Part shown: piece by piece, positions 39,601-54,600 of the stretch
How the letters are laid out: each line of letters begins with the position of its first letter
Position numbering within the stretch: position 1 is the stretch's first letter
Source of the DNA: Bolinopsis microptera
Lineage: Eukaryota > Ctenophora > Tentaculata > Lobata > Bolinopsidae
Direction: 5' to 3'
Assembly: GCF_026151205.1 (NCBI RefSeq)
Contig: NC_087077.1
Span: 9,477,983-9,541,982, forward strand
Length of the DNA: 64,000 nucleotides
Position numbers and translations under genes: made by a program
The notes under the pieces: generated by a model
Databases searched by the model: none
What the model was told of the DNA's origin: nothing
What the model saw: only the letters and a program-made list of their open reading frames with translations

Positions 39601-42600
39601 AAATGTCGAGGAAGCCCGACGGGACATTAATTCCATCAAATCAGACTTCAAAGAAGCACTGATTTTGAAAACCTACTATTTGTTGCTACCTACCCCAGAG
39701 CTATGATATGAAGTTGGTTATAATAGGTCCTTAAATGGTGGCAGAAACCTGCTCGAGGAAGCAATGCTTTCAATGTGTCATACAATGTGTCAAACTATAT
39801 CATGGTAGTGGCATAGTTTTAATGGAACGCTACATCATTGTAATTAAGCTATCACGGTACATAATATAATTCATAATTTTAATATAATTTAAATCAAGAA
39901 CCAACGCCCTGTGGGCGTTACGCACACGCCACCCTCATCTTTAGTATATGCGATAGCTTCATAATGTTTACTGTTTATTACCAAAATAGGTTAAACTTAA
40001 TACGAAAAGGTTATTATTACTTATTACGTTGACAATCAAGTTAACTGTCAGATTGTGTGCAGAAACACTGAATTTTATGGTGCTTGAAGAATTTGCTTGA
40101 AGAATTTATCTAAACTAAGGACTTCTATCGGATGTTGTGAAATTTATAAATCCAAGTTTTAAAAATGAGAAAATATTCAACAACAAAATGAGAAAATATT
40201 CAACATCCTGCACAAATTATGATGATGAAGCCGGGTGTAAGTTCAATGTAACCTCACCCAGTGCGGTATTAGAGAAAGGTGCTCTTTATTCACAGTTAAC
40301 GGTCAAGTCTACACTTGTGAGGTGATAATTTTAATTGTGGTCACCACGTACAGTGTACACACTCACACACACACACACACTTGCAGTTTACACTTGCGTA
40401 GCATATTCGGAAAGTTAGTTTTTTAAGAGTTAAAGTACTTAATATTTATCTGCTTATTCGCATAGGATTTTAGACTTTAAGTTGAGGGACTTTAATAGTA
40501 TAAATCTACAGAATAGCAGTGACGTAGTTTTGAGAACTGACGTTATTAATCAATGGTAATATTATAGCTAGGATTAAATTAACAGGTATGTAGTAACGGA
40601 AACTACCCCTATTATTTAATATTAAAAGATTTATTATTAAATTAACAATGGTATTACAATGTTTTTACTGCAGTCTCAAGACCTGGGTGAAGGATGATTT
40701 CCACATTTTCTACATTTTCAAGATATATTAAAATCTACCTCACCTCTCTAGTCCACGTCCGCCTGAAACAGACCCCCCTCGTGTAAAAACCTTGTTCATT
40801 AAATCCGTTAATCAGATTCTGAGTGTAAGCTCATTTAATTATAACATTCCTCCCCTCCTCCTCCTCCCTGGTGTCACACTCGCAGGTAGACCCCCACTGG
40901 AGGAGTTGTATAGCTTGACACGGACATACTTAGACTACTTTCATACACAACTTCTACACTGCTTCCGGCCTGGTTTTTACTTGAGCTGATCATGGGTCTT
41001 TTAGGATCAGAACGATCCTAATTTACATTCTACTGATAAAGTCAGGTACGCTCTCTGTTCGCTGCTCAGGATCTAATAATAATTGAAACAAACGAAGTTG
41101 CATAATTGTAAGTACGCAGGCACGTAGCCAGGGGGGGGGGGGGCTAGGGGGGCGGCAGCCCCCCCCCCCCGGAAAAAATCGAACCCCAGAAAAAAGATAA
41201 GCCCCCTAGTCCCCATGGTCGCCTGGTAACTGGGCTGTGTTTATGACTGCAGTCAGTCAAAGATTTGAACTGTGGATTAGTAAATATATGTCATTAAATC
41301 CAAGCAAACATTCTAGAAGACTTCTATAATTATAGTCAATAGTGACCCCTAGACCGTAGGAAATGTAAAAATCTTAAGACGATGAGGCCGGAGTAAGTCG
41401 TAAATTCTGATTGGAGAATGCAGATTGCTGTTGTGAAGTTACCAAATTTACGTGAGTATTTGATTCTTTTCAATCCCAGTTTATTGCTGTCCTACAAATT
41501 TCTTTAATGCCAAATGTCGTCTAAAACACCCTGTTTCGCAAAAAATTTCCGGGGGGCTGCGCCCCCCTAGCCCCCCTAGCCCTCGCCAAGGGGCTGAGCC
41601 CCCAGACCCCTGCCACAGCTTGCTCGCTTCGCTCGCTGCGCAGCTTGATTGGACGCGTCGACTCGCTTCGCTCGCCGACAGCCCCCCTCAAAGAAAAATC
41701 CTGGCTACGTCCCTGTAAGTACGGTGTGTGATCCGGTTCTTGCACTTAGGATCTGCTACATTTCCATCGTGTATTATTACATCTGATCATTCGCTAATAT
41801 TCTACCATAAATTATATAAATTATTAACCCGCAGCATCATTCTCTTAATATCATACAACATAAAACCAATTACCCAATTACTGAACCAATTTATATAAAC
41901 TCGTTTTAAATTTATTCTCGTTCATTAAAATATTGTCAAGCTTCCAATAACTATCTCTGGGTAAACGCCACGTATCACACAAGCTTATAACATATAATAT
42001 GTTAAGATAATCACATTACGATTGGCTAAACTGACAACCAACTAAATATACACACATACCCCCGCATGATACGTCATACGACACTTCAGCTCAATACACG
42101 GCGTGTATCTAAATTGATGCTTTCAGCTTGTTGGTTAGTAATTGGATTTACTACATAGCCGATATGCATGTGTCCTCAGTGCAGTGGGTAGCTAATACTA
42201 GCTAGCTAGGTATGTAGGGAGAAGGGTGAACTGTGTACGATTAACAATTACTAAGTGTGTGTAGACTGTTAACAGGTACCTAGTACTGGTTCGTCTGGTA
42301 CATCTTATTAATTATACTTGTTAATTAGCACGCTGGGAGGGGCTGCTACTGATATTGGGAGGGCTGCTACTGATATTGGCTAATGTGGCTCTGATGATTG
42401 TACACTGTAGATAAGATAACAAATAACTGCTACTGGTCATGAAATCAATACAAAACAATGTCGTCTATTACGCAATATACCGTACAATTACATAGAATGT
42501 AAAGTTGTTCGTGTAAGGAAGGTTCCGACACAGCTATGATCCAGCTTCATTCAAATTCCCACCTTATAGTGTAATCGTGCATATTGCATATTTATCCCAC

Positions 42601-45600
42601 AAAGCTAAAGGGATAGTCTAGTCATACTCTCAAATGAGAGGCTCGGGAACACGCCCACTACCACGAGCCCTTTATAATCTCTCATCAACCATATAACATA
42701 ATGAATATTAAGTTATATGGTAGGAATATTACTCTAGCACTGTTACATGCGAATTTTATTTCAAGTATAACTCAAGACTAGTTCTAAATATACATTCTAG
42801 AATCTTTAGTGTTGTAACAACATATTGAAGGTCATTTCCTATCGCTTCTTTAAAGAACAATCTAGATTTTCTGCTTCGAGAAAGAGTTCTATTCCTCAGA
42901 CACAAATACTTACAAGTTTAGTCTCGATCTCTAGTTTGACAGGTTTAGTGGTTAAGAAGAGAGGTAGTTGGCTAGATAGTTGGGAAGTTGGGTAGTTGAG
43001 GGGGTGGTATGAGCTGTAGTTATACGGTGTTCCACGTGAAGCTGGGAGAGTGAATCTTACGAATACTCTCACACTCTCACACTCAAACTAACCCTTGCAC
43101 TCACTCTCACTCTCACACACTTTCACTTACACTCACAGTGAACACTAATTAACATTTAACATATTATTATACACACACAATTCTACACTAAGTTTACACC
43201 CCGATAACAAAAGAGTTACAAGATATACACAGTCATATAATTATATAATATACACTATACTCCCCTCCAGTTCATACACACACTGTCTAAAACATTTTAT
43301 AGCTTCATATACTCGGTAACCATGGCGATGAAATGAATATCAATCAGTTGCGGACCGTCGACGTCAAAATCAGAACACTGTATTCCACAGCCAGTATACT
43401 CAGCCTAATATGGATCCATATTCTACCCATTTTTACAGAGTTAGACGACGATTGCAGTTGTGATATGCACAATAGGGCGGGACGCATAATATCATCATGA
43501 ATAATGAATATTTCGTCATAAATAATAAGTGAGTGAAATGTGACTTGTGGCAAAGTTGGGTTTATTGAATTAAAGTGTCGACATTCCAGTCATTCGTCAC
43601 ATCGTCACATATACATCGGTTGATGCTGTGTGAGCTACAATCCAGGGTGATCCGTATCTGGTGTAAATGTGTGTGCCTCAGTGATTATCAGGAACAAGTC
43701 ATTGTTGTACCTTAAATATGACTGTACTAGAAACTTTACCGGTTATCTATCTAAAGTACCTTAAATATGACTGTACTAGAATCTTTACCAGTTATCTATC
43801 TAAAGTACCTTAAATATGACTGTACTAGAAACTTTAATCTATTTAAAGCTTATGAAGTTCCTTTTTTCTTTGTAACCAGCTCCATAAATAGCATTTAGAT
43901 GACCATTCTCTTAAAAACGATCAATACCACAACTAAATAACACCACGTGACATGTACAACACATGAATAGCTAGTACAGGTACCAGGTACTCGTCTGGTA
44001 TTTACACCGGTACTTGGCTGGTATTTACACACCAGACTACGTCACGTACAGTGCGGTAAACCTCCAACTAGCCTCCAGGATCACGGTACTAACACTTTGT
44101 ACATATCAACATAATATTCCCTTATCAGCTGAGATTCATTAAACATAATGTTACCTTATCAGTTGTTAGTGTTATCTTACAGTTCAACACCCTGCCTCAC
44201 GAGCAGCACCAAAACATGGCCTCATACTCTCTCGGTAATATCAACACAGCATATTTAGAATTCACAGCATGTTTAGGATGTTTAGGATTCCGATTTCAAA
44301 TTTTACCGCGAATCTGGGTCCAACAAATACCTTAGACCCCGATAAATGAGCTCTCTCGCTCTGTGTTGTGAAACATTACAGACAAACACCTTTGAGATTA
44401 AAAGTGGCATTCAGCTGTAACAGTGGGTGAGTAAGCTGAAACTTGTAAACACTTGGTCACACACACACCATGCCCCAACATGATCATGACATCATAGTAT
44501 CTTACCATTAGGAGATAATTACGTAATTACGAGGTGGTTACGAGATAATCACACGTGTGTTTGTAATATTGGTCCAAGTAATTGACAGTATAGTTTACTA
44601 CCGTGTTTACCGTGTTTAGGAGCACATCACATTTTAGAGCTAGGGTTATATCCTTTGAAGGATGTTATATGGCCACATGACATCATGCCATTACGAGATA
44701 ATTATCACACTTGTTTGTAAACAGGTAACTCAGCCCGCAGGCGGGTAACTTCAATGAAGTTAGAGGTTCCGTTATTCTTGGCACTAACACACGTTTAGTG
44801 CCTGCGTTTAGACACGATACAGTTGGTCAAAACACGTACTTATTACTTATTAGTATTACCTATCCACCTTAAGTCCAAGTCCCGGAACTGTTTCCGGACA
44901 ATGTAAATTAGCGCTCAAAAGTCTAAGTCTAGTCCGGATAGGTCAGCATATATATTTTGATGGCAAGATCACGGCACATCCGGGCACATCAAATACATAA
45001 TATTATATATATATTTTGGTGGGAAGATGATCCGCAGAGAGGTACATAGTAACATATTGTTTGAACTTAGAGAGAAAGAGAGTGCGAGGAGAGTGCAAGT
45101 AGTAGGTATTATTGCTACGTATTATTGTGTTACTTAAAGTGGTGACAAACCTCTCAACAGATCGGGTTGAAAATCAACTGATGGCTCTTCCTACGTGTTA
45201 AGCGAGCCTCACGCTCTCACAAACGAGGGGGGTACATCTAGCGACTATTTTTAGCTGGTTTTGACCATATTACATCTCCCTCTCCCCTTCTATGTTAAAT
45301 AAAGTGGGAAACGTCACTAGAGTAGCACTTAGTGAGGGAGAGCTTGTGTGCGTCATGTTGTAAAGTGACACTGAAACTATAACTTAACCTGAAATTGCGG
45401 GGGATAAAGTGGAGTTTAAAAGTGAGACTTAAGAGTTTGGGAGTTCAGGGAGTTCAGGGAGGGATGGTATTTAATTATTATACCGGGTAGAGAGATACAA
45501 GATATTATGTGCGTCACTTTATGACAGGTACAAAGTGCAGGGAGTATGGTGGAATTATTATATATACTGTAGGAGTGTAGTGTTAGAAAGAGAGCGTTGT

Positions 45601-48600
45601 ATGGTACCCTTTATAGCGCTATAGCGACACAAGGAACAATGGGTATAATATGTCAGGGATAGTATAGACGTGGGTAGTAGAGGGGAGGGTGAATTTGTTA
45701 TGACACGTGACCAGAATTAACCAATCAGCTTGTAGGGCTGACTAATCAAATCCCAGGTTTGCTGTCACGTGTCAGAATGAACTATCTACTTATTAACACA
45801 AAGGAGGAGTAAGATTTAATTCAGTAGAACTCCAATATTTATTAGACTATATCTATAGTATATTATAGCACAGACAAAAACGGCCAACACCCGTACTGTA
45901 CATCTTATACGTTACACAATAATGGTAATGATTGTTCACCGATAATTCTAATCTATGACCTTACCAGGGAAGCAATATAGCACCCAATGGTACTGACTTC
46001 ACCCATCATTATACCCGGTATAAGTCGGCTATTAACTGTCGTAAAACAAGTGATGAATTACTGCAATAGTCTGTTGCAGAACAGATGCTGCGATGGAATT
46101 TAAATGCTTGCTCCAAAAATGACAGGCTGGCAGTGAAAATCATCTACTTTGGTGGGGTTTATAATATTTTGATATTTCATTACAGCCGATGCGATGCATG
46201 ACGAAACCGATCTTGACAGGGACTAAAATTTACCTACTTTGGTGGTCTTTATAATATTTGAACATTTACTCAAAAATCTACTTTAAAAATGACGAAACCT
46301 ATCTTGAATATTATTAAGAATTACCTCATTGATAAAGTGTATATAGAATCAACTGGACTCTGGACTCTCCACGCAGAAAGTTTTTTAATCAGTTTCCGAG
46401 CAATGTGTGCCAGAAAGGTGGGTGTTTAGAATTTACAAATTTACTGTGATTATCAACTACAGTCAGGGAGTTTAAGTTTAAGCTAACTAAGATAAAATTT
46501 TAGCGGCCAGCTGTTTTCTCGGCGGACAGTTTACAGCAATTGAGATCCTGCAATGAAGTTACGTTCGGACATCTCGACTTTGAACATGCTCGAAAACATA
46601 TCATAAAATGTTCCAGTTTTCGTTCAACCCTTGCTAGGGTCGGCATCTACTATTAAGGGCCTTTCAACAGACAAATTACATGAATGAATAAACCAGGCTC
46701 ATATCCTGTTTTTCAGAACATAGTCATAGATAGAGTCCAAAGTCTGATTTCAAAATATAATTACTCAAAGTTTCACGTCACAAGAAAATCCAAGGACTAA
46801 TAGTTCAGAGGTTAGTGCACACGATACAGTAGTCAGTAAGTGTACGTGACAAACTAGAATATATAATATAGTAGCTAGTATATACTATAACGTTATTAGA
46901 TAGTTATATAATGCCACTTACAGTAGTCTTGAAGTTGATATCCCCTCTTCATGTAAAACTACGATAATGTGTTTATGTATTCGGTATTCGTTTGACGTTT
47001 ACACAAAGAATTAGCGTTCACGTAACCCGTTTATAAGAATACAACCTGCGCAATGATTAGGATAAAATATTTCTATACTAAGTACCGAGTTTATTTTATT
47101 TTCCGCCGCTGGGGCCTTTTTTAGATCATACAACTTGAATATTCTTAGAGTTAGACTCTAGATTTCGAACTATTTTAATGAACAATCTCATTCAATCATC
47201 AGTCATTTTACTCTGCTAGATGAAAGAACTGAAATCACGACCCAGACGCCAAATTCCACCTACAAAGAATTTAGAAATATATATTTTCCGGGAGCGGACA
47301 TTACATCGAACTGTCGACCACCATGAATATTTAAAATAATTTTGGGTTATTTTGTGGTATTTTATGGTATTATGTGGGACTCTATTATGTGGGATTTCCA
47401 AAATCCATTAATAGCATCCATTAAGGCATTTCACAAAATACCTCCTTAGCTTCCCCCCTACATAATACACGCGAAGAGAGAACGCAAGGAGAGGTATCAT
47501 TTTACACATGTCTACATTATCACTTCATTACAGTTCACAAAGCACACGCTGGAATGTGTGCTTTCTGTTGGGAACAATTTAGGGTATTCAGGTGGAGGTG
47601 ATCACAATATTATACAATATGTGCGAACAGAGGATATTATATTTGAATAGTGGATATTTTGTCAGGAATGCTGACAGTGGTTCGATTGTGATATTATATC
47701 GGGTATATCTTGGTCTAACTGTCAAAAAGGATATGTGACAAAACGTAATTGCCTGTCAAATCCAGTAGTGTTAAAAGTTTTAAAACTATGTTTTATATTC
47801 CCGCCGCACAATACAATGTCACGCATCATGTAACACAGACCACATGCAGGGCAGTGTAACATGTCCGGGCATGTTCTGGCGAAGTGCCAGAAGGTTCCAG
47901 AAGGTTCTGGAGAAGTGACAGCTAAGTTTATCTTAGATAATCAGCTGATCTCCAGGATTATCTACTGACATTTACACACTCTTTACCTATAGTCAGCCGG
48001 GTTACTGTATCACTTTGATCGGACAAGTGCACTAACTTAGTTACAATTGCTATAAGTGATGTTATGGTTTTGGTATATTGGGACAATGAAATCATAGGTC
48101 AAAAATAATGCAATTTGCTTAAGCTTCCTGAATTATAATAAAAAGTAAATTGAAGTAACTGGAACTAAAAGTGAATGTATTCTGAGTTTGAGTCGTAACA
48201 AATATAAAAAATATAACAATATGTTCATATCGTGACGTAAAACATCTTAATATAAGTGTCAAGGTGCTCAAAGGAAAAAGCGAAATATTGATCTATTTTT
48301 ATCCCCGTGAGCTCATCTGAAAGTAAAAGCACACAAAAGAAACAACATGAGGTTGGGTCCTGCAGGGTGTGACATCTGTTATGTAGGATACGGGACTCTA
48401 GTGCAACAGTCCTGCTGTAATAAGTCTGCTGTTCGCTGCAGAGGTGTGGTATTTACCACCAGTGGCATAGTCATTGATAGTGAACTACATTATTAAATTA
48501 TTACTGTTCAGAGAGACCTGCTATTAGTCTAGAACTAAACCATGATGTCTAGATAATTTAAATTCAAGATCATTAGTACGTAGTAGATGGGTCCTATTGT

Positions 48601-51600
48601 GACGATGTAAATTGTAATGTTTACTCTTAAATAAACGTTCATTTTCTGAATAATGATAGGGCGTGATACCTCATTAGACAGAATCAATGCAGCTTAGTTT
48701 CTTTGTTGAGTTTCTGTCTAACTTATACGGACCGTTTAGCCACTCGAGAAACGTGTCATTATCATAATTTATACTAGGTTTACAACCACTCTAGTACACG
48801 CCCACCGTCTAGATTAAAAACTTTGTCTCGTCTTTATATTGCTAAAAGTACCAAACTAAAAAGTAACTTGTTTGAGTTGTATCTAACACCTTGAAAAATC
48901 TACACCGGTAAAACGGGCCGGCCGGGAATTTTTCTAATTTGGTTCTACGATGACATCTGAGATAGATCGAGTTAAATTGTATCTGATGCTGGCGTGTTTT
49001 GGTGTTTTTGTTGCAACAGTTTCTTCTGGAAGAAGGTCGTGCAGCCAGAGAAAGGTGACTGTCACAGTTCAGACTTTTTATGAGAAATGTGTTGAAAAAG
49101 GTTTGTGTATTTAAATGGATTCAATATCTGGGCCTAGCCGGGGGCTTGAATAAGCGTGTGTACTGTGTACATGTAGAATCTGTTTCAATTCTAGATGCAA
49201 AGCTCGAAATATTGAAGATGATCAACTCCATTACTGTTCTATATATATATATATACTGCTCCCATCACTTGATTCATAATAAATCAACTCAGGTTATAAA
49301 TCCAAGTTAGGGTGCAGTTCCAATTCAATACAGAAGAGCAAAGTTCCAAAAAGAAGTTGCAAGAAAATGGAATCACGATTAAGAAAATGCAAATTTTCTT
49401 GTCCGAAAGGTAGGCCAAAACATAATGACCAGTAAATTCAAGTTCAAACGGTTTCAAATAAGAATCTAACTATCAAAAGTCAAAAATTGAAATAACTTAT
49501 CTCTAAAATCTAATCAGGTTCCGACGAAAAAGGTTTCGTGAATAAAAAAGCTACTAAGAAAAACTGCACGAACAAAAACCGCATGAAGAAAAACCGAGCG
49601 CCGAAATTATCTATAGCCAGAAACTTCGAGTTTGAAATCCGTCCGGTAAATGGAGAATGGTCTGGATTTGGAAGTTGGTCTTCCTGTTCGGATACATGCG
49701 GCGGAGGAACTAAGACCAGAAACAGGACTTGTACAAATCCGATACCAGCTTTCGGCGGAAGAAACTGCGTTGGACATGATTCACAAACTCAGGACTGTAA
49801 AACCACTCCATGTTCATTAAATGGAGGCTGGAGTGGCTTTGGAAGTTGGTCTGCATGCTCAAAAGAATGTGATGTAGGAAAACAAATTAGAACTAGAAAC
49901 TGCACAAACCCTATCCCGGCTTATGGGGGTGAACACTGTTTTGGATCCAGTTCAGAAAACCAACCATGTAATAGCAACCCGTGCCCAGTTGATGGGGGCT
50001 GGTCGGAGTTTGGAAGTTGGTTCAACTGTTCAGAGTCATGTGGAGGAGGATCTCAGAACAGATCAAGAACTTGTACAAATCCGATACCGGCACATAAGGG
50101 AAGAAACTGCGTCGGAACTGCTACACAAATCAAAACTTGCAACAACAGACCTTGCTCGATCGATGGCGAATGGGCTGAATTTGGGAGTTGGTCCATATGT
50201 TCAAAACCATGCGGAGAAGGGAAACAGATCAGGAATAGAACTTGTACAAATCCTGCTCCTGATCATGGTGGAAAGCAATGTCCGGGACCCATATTACAAT
50301 CACAAATCTGCAACAGCAAGCCTTGTCCAGTGAATGGAGAATGGTCTACATTTGGGATTTGGTCGAGATGTTCGAAGACTTGTGGTGGAGGAAATCAGAC
50401 AAGATCCAGGAACTGCTCCAATCCTACCCCGGCCTTCGGAGGAAAAGACTGTACTGGAGATTCTATTCAAATTCAAGATTGCAACACCAATCCTTGTCCA
50501 TTAAATGGAGGCTGGAGTGGATTTGAAAGTTGGTCTGCATGCTCAAAAGAATGTGGTGGAGGAGCCCAAATCAGAACTAGAAACTGCACAAACCCTATCC
50601 CAGCTTATGGGGGTGAACACTGTTTTGGATCCAGTTCAGAAAACCAACCATGTAATAGCAACCCGTGCCCAGTTGATGGGGGCTGGTCGGAGTTTGGAAG
50701 TTGGTTCAACTGTTCAGAGTCATGTGGAGGAGGATCTCAGAACAGATCAAGAACTTGTACAAATCCGATACCGGCATATAAGGGAAGAAACTGCGTCGGA
50801 ACTGCTACACAAATCAAAACTTGCAACAACAGACCTTGCTCGATCGATGGCGAATGGGCTGAATTTGGGAGTTGGTCCATATGTTCAAAACCATGCGGAG
50901 AAGGGAAACAGATCAGGAATAGAACTTGTACAAATCCTGCTCCTGATCATGGTGGAAAGCAATGTCCGGGACCCATATTGCAATCACAAATATGCAACAG
51001 CAAGCCTTGTCAAGTGAATGGAGATTGGTCTACATTTGGGATTTGGTCGAGATGTTCGAAGACTTGTGGTGGAGGAAATCAGACAAGATCCAGGAACTGC
51101 TCCAATCCTACCCCGGCCTTCGGAGGAAAAGACTGTACTGGAGATTCTATTCAAACTCAAGATTGCAACACCAATCCTTGTCCATTAAATGGAGGCTGGA
51201 GTGGATTTGAAAGTTGGTCTGCATGCTCAAAAGAATGTGGTGGAGGAGCCAAAATCAGAACTAGAAACTGCGCAAACCCTATCCCAGCTTATGGAGGCAT
51301 AAAATGTCCTGGAACTGGCTCAGAAAGTCAGGTATGTAATAACAATCCATGTCCCCGAGATGGAGCCTGGTCTGACTTTGGGAGTTGGTCTAGATGCTCA
51401 AAAACCTGTGGCAGAGGTATACAGATCGGAAGAAGGTCATGTTCAAACCCTTCACCAGCTAGTGGAGGAACATATTGTGTCGGAAGTGCTACGAATACAC
51501 AAGCCTGTAATGTGCAAGCTTGCCCAAGAAATGGAGGTTGGGGTGGATTCGGGAGTTGGTCTAAATGCTCAAAGGTTTGTGGCAGAGGAATACAGACGAG

Positions 51601-54600
51601 AAGAAGGTCCTGTTCGAATCCTTATCCCGGTTATGGTGGGAGATATTGTGTTGGAAGTTATAAATACACACAGCTCTGCAATACGCAGCCTTGTCCAAGA
51701 AACGGAGGGTGGAGTGGATTTGGTAGTTGGTCCAAATGTACAAAGACATGTGGTGGGGGGACCCAGACCAAAATCAGAAGCTGCAATAATCCTAGCCCGG
51801 CTTATGGGGGAAAAGGCTGCATTGGAGCTTCGTCTCAAAATGAACGCTGCAACACGAATCCTTGCAAATCGTCGGGATCGTCTTATCTCGATGCAATAAG
51901 ACAGTCTGGTCAGCGTGTTCCCTCAGAGCGTCAGTGGGGGAGTTATGGGTCTTGGTCGGGGTGTACACGGCAGTGTGGGAGTGGGACACAGTCTCGGAGG
52001 AGGGCGTGTCTGAACCCCTCCAGGAGATGTGAAGGATCGGGGTATCAGTTTAGAATATGCAACACTCATCTCTGTACAGGTTATCAATACTTGACTTTAA
52101 GATCTAGGAAAATATTTAACTTCAAGAAGTTCCTCATCATTGATAATGATATGAAGCTCAGATAAATGTTTTTTTTTTCTAAAAATTAATTTAAATAAGA
52201 GATAAACTGCATTAATTACTAATTAGTTACGGTAATTACTAGTTAATAAAGCTCACAAAGAAAAGGTTCATTATAACATTATTTCAGTTAAGAAGCCAGT
52301 CTCTAACTCCTGGTCTGATCACCTGAACTCAATAAAAGGACGCAAGCCTTCAGGCTATCAACCAGGCTATAAACCTCCAGCAAAATCCAAGTTTTCATTC
52401 GGGGAACAAGAGTAATTTGGCAGTTCTAATAATTATAACATCGACCCTAGTTATTGAACCGTAAACCAAGCAGACCCTGTAGATTTCTGAACTTTAGGTT
52501 TGATTTGTATGCAAAATTGTTAAAGAAGATGGTTTTTAACAAATTTCTTCATCCCTAGACTCAGATGTTTGTTTGGCAGTATTGTTCTTTATTTATATCT
52601 TTATATTTATCGTTTTTAAGAAAATGTATATCATTTCTTTGAGAAACCGATCAAATTAATTCAAATCCAGAACTAATCCAGAACTACTTTCTGCGAGGTA
52701 CATATCAGACTTCTCCAAAAAAAAGGGCATACAGCATTCATGACATATCATAACTCAACGTAACATGATATAAAATTAACTTGACCGTTGGTTGTAAACA
52801 TTTGTCCTCTTTACAGCGAAATGTCAACTTCTCCCATATTACAAGGGTAGAAAGAAAATTAAAAAACAATGTCCCACATTAGTCGCTGTCATGTTATTAA
52901 TAATATTATATAAATATAATGTTCCTTCCTCACTACAGCTGGTACACTCCAGGATCAGCTCTGAGCACAAAATTTAACGTTGAGTATATTGTATATCTTT
53001 ACAGTATGTGTCATTATACAGGAGGGGTGTAAGAGGAAGGTTTAGTAGTTGGCAGGGAGCCAGGGACAAGTAAGTAGGGAGCCAATACTTGACAATGAGC
53101 TTGCCTACCTCAGCTCATCAGAAATGCCCTATTTTTTCTATATTTGTATATTTGTGTATTATATAGTGGCATCATTTTCAGCAATCATCACCCGTCTGGA
53201 ATATAACGATTAGAGGATTTCTCTAAACAATTATTATGGATGATCTAACCCGTTCTCTCACAAGGATGGCACACAATCCCAGTCGATAATATCAAAATGA
53301 GCATATTATAAAATGTTACCACAGGTAACTACAAATTTCCACTGGTTACTTCTTATTATTATTACTGGTTACTAGTAGCAACTGTTGAGTGTTGGGAATG
53401 TAACTTACCGTTATTGTACATTTCCTCTTCAGTTTTCTGACCAGCTTTACAGTATACCAGTCCTATCTTGTACGTTACGTTCATCTGAAGGGAGAGATTT
53501 ATAGTTTAACTCAGAACGCGTGATTGTCATAATATGATTAACTGATTAACGCATAAAAATAAATTAAACGCTGAATCCGAGATATAATAATAATAAATTG
53601 AATTTCATAACACCACTATTAAGATAAAACTTGTACTCAGCAGTGTTTTTACATCTAAACATCCCAGAAATGTACTTGTATACTAGGTAAGAACTAAACA
53701 CCAAAGAAAGAAATAAGATACTATTCAAATTGATAAATTCTCTGAAACCATTCTTAAATTATAAACTCACCGTTATTTCATCGAATTTCAAAAGTTCGTC
53801 CACCACCTGAAATAGGATGTTGTCAGATGAAACACAAATTGGATTTGCAATTTTCGATATAACCCGCGTATACAAGATGTTTACCAGGTCATTGGTGCAT
53901 TGTACACTGCATAATAATACACAACACCATGAGTCCCTCTAACGCAAACCAACCAAATGCCGAACCGAAAACCACGTGTGACAGACCAACCAATCAGAAG
54001 CTCTAATTTGTACCACGTGACACGACACAACCAATGAGAGCCCAGATCTTGTAATGAAGTGACAGAGCGTGGGGTTGCAAGGGGCGATCAGTACAAGTGG
54101 GATGGTGATGAAAGGTATCGCGTTGCTGTGTTAAAATACGCTCCACGTACGTTACGTACGTTGGCGTGTTGTAACCCAGCAGGGCGGGGTGAGATGTGAG
54201 GAGCTGCTCAACAGTTTCAGCAGGACACTTGTCCTAAACAGTTTCAACAGGACACTTGTCACAATTAGATTAATTGATTAATTAATTACAATAATTACTT
54301 TACATATCTAACAGTTACAACTTTAAATATCGTAAACAGCTGCTGTAATTCCTAAAACAGCTTTGTGAACGTGATAAAAACAAACATACCGCGACTTTAT
54401 TCTCGGCTAATTTGAGGTTTTCTTGTTTTATTTGAGGGGTCAGGCATTCCAGTATGTCCCGAAAGTGGACTTTGTTGCTTCCACGGGAGCAAGGCAGGAA
54501 ATCTTCTAGGATACTGCCACGCAAGGTTGGGGACTGAGAAATTAGGTAAGGGTTAGTTTTCAAGTTGAAGACCAAAATGTAGTCAAACTAACATGTTGAT

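Noticed and set aside
48950-49054. Earlier donor AAAG|GTGACT for TSR exon 1
   Set aside because: It would leave phase 0, which gives a stop in exon 2; the donor at 49100 gives phase 1 and a continuous frame.
49923-51899. Alternative-frame proteins over the TSR gene
   Set aside because: They are shadow frames; cysteine periodicity and TSR motifs are only in the frame of exon 49518-52165.
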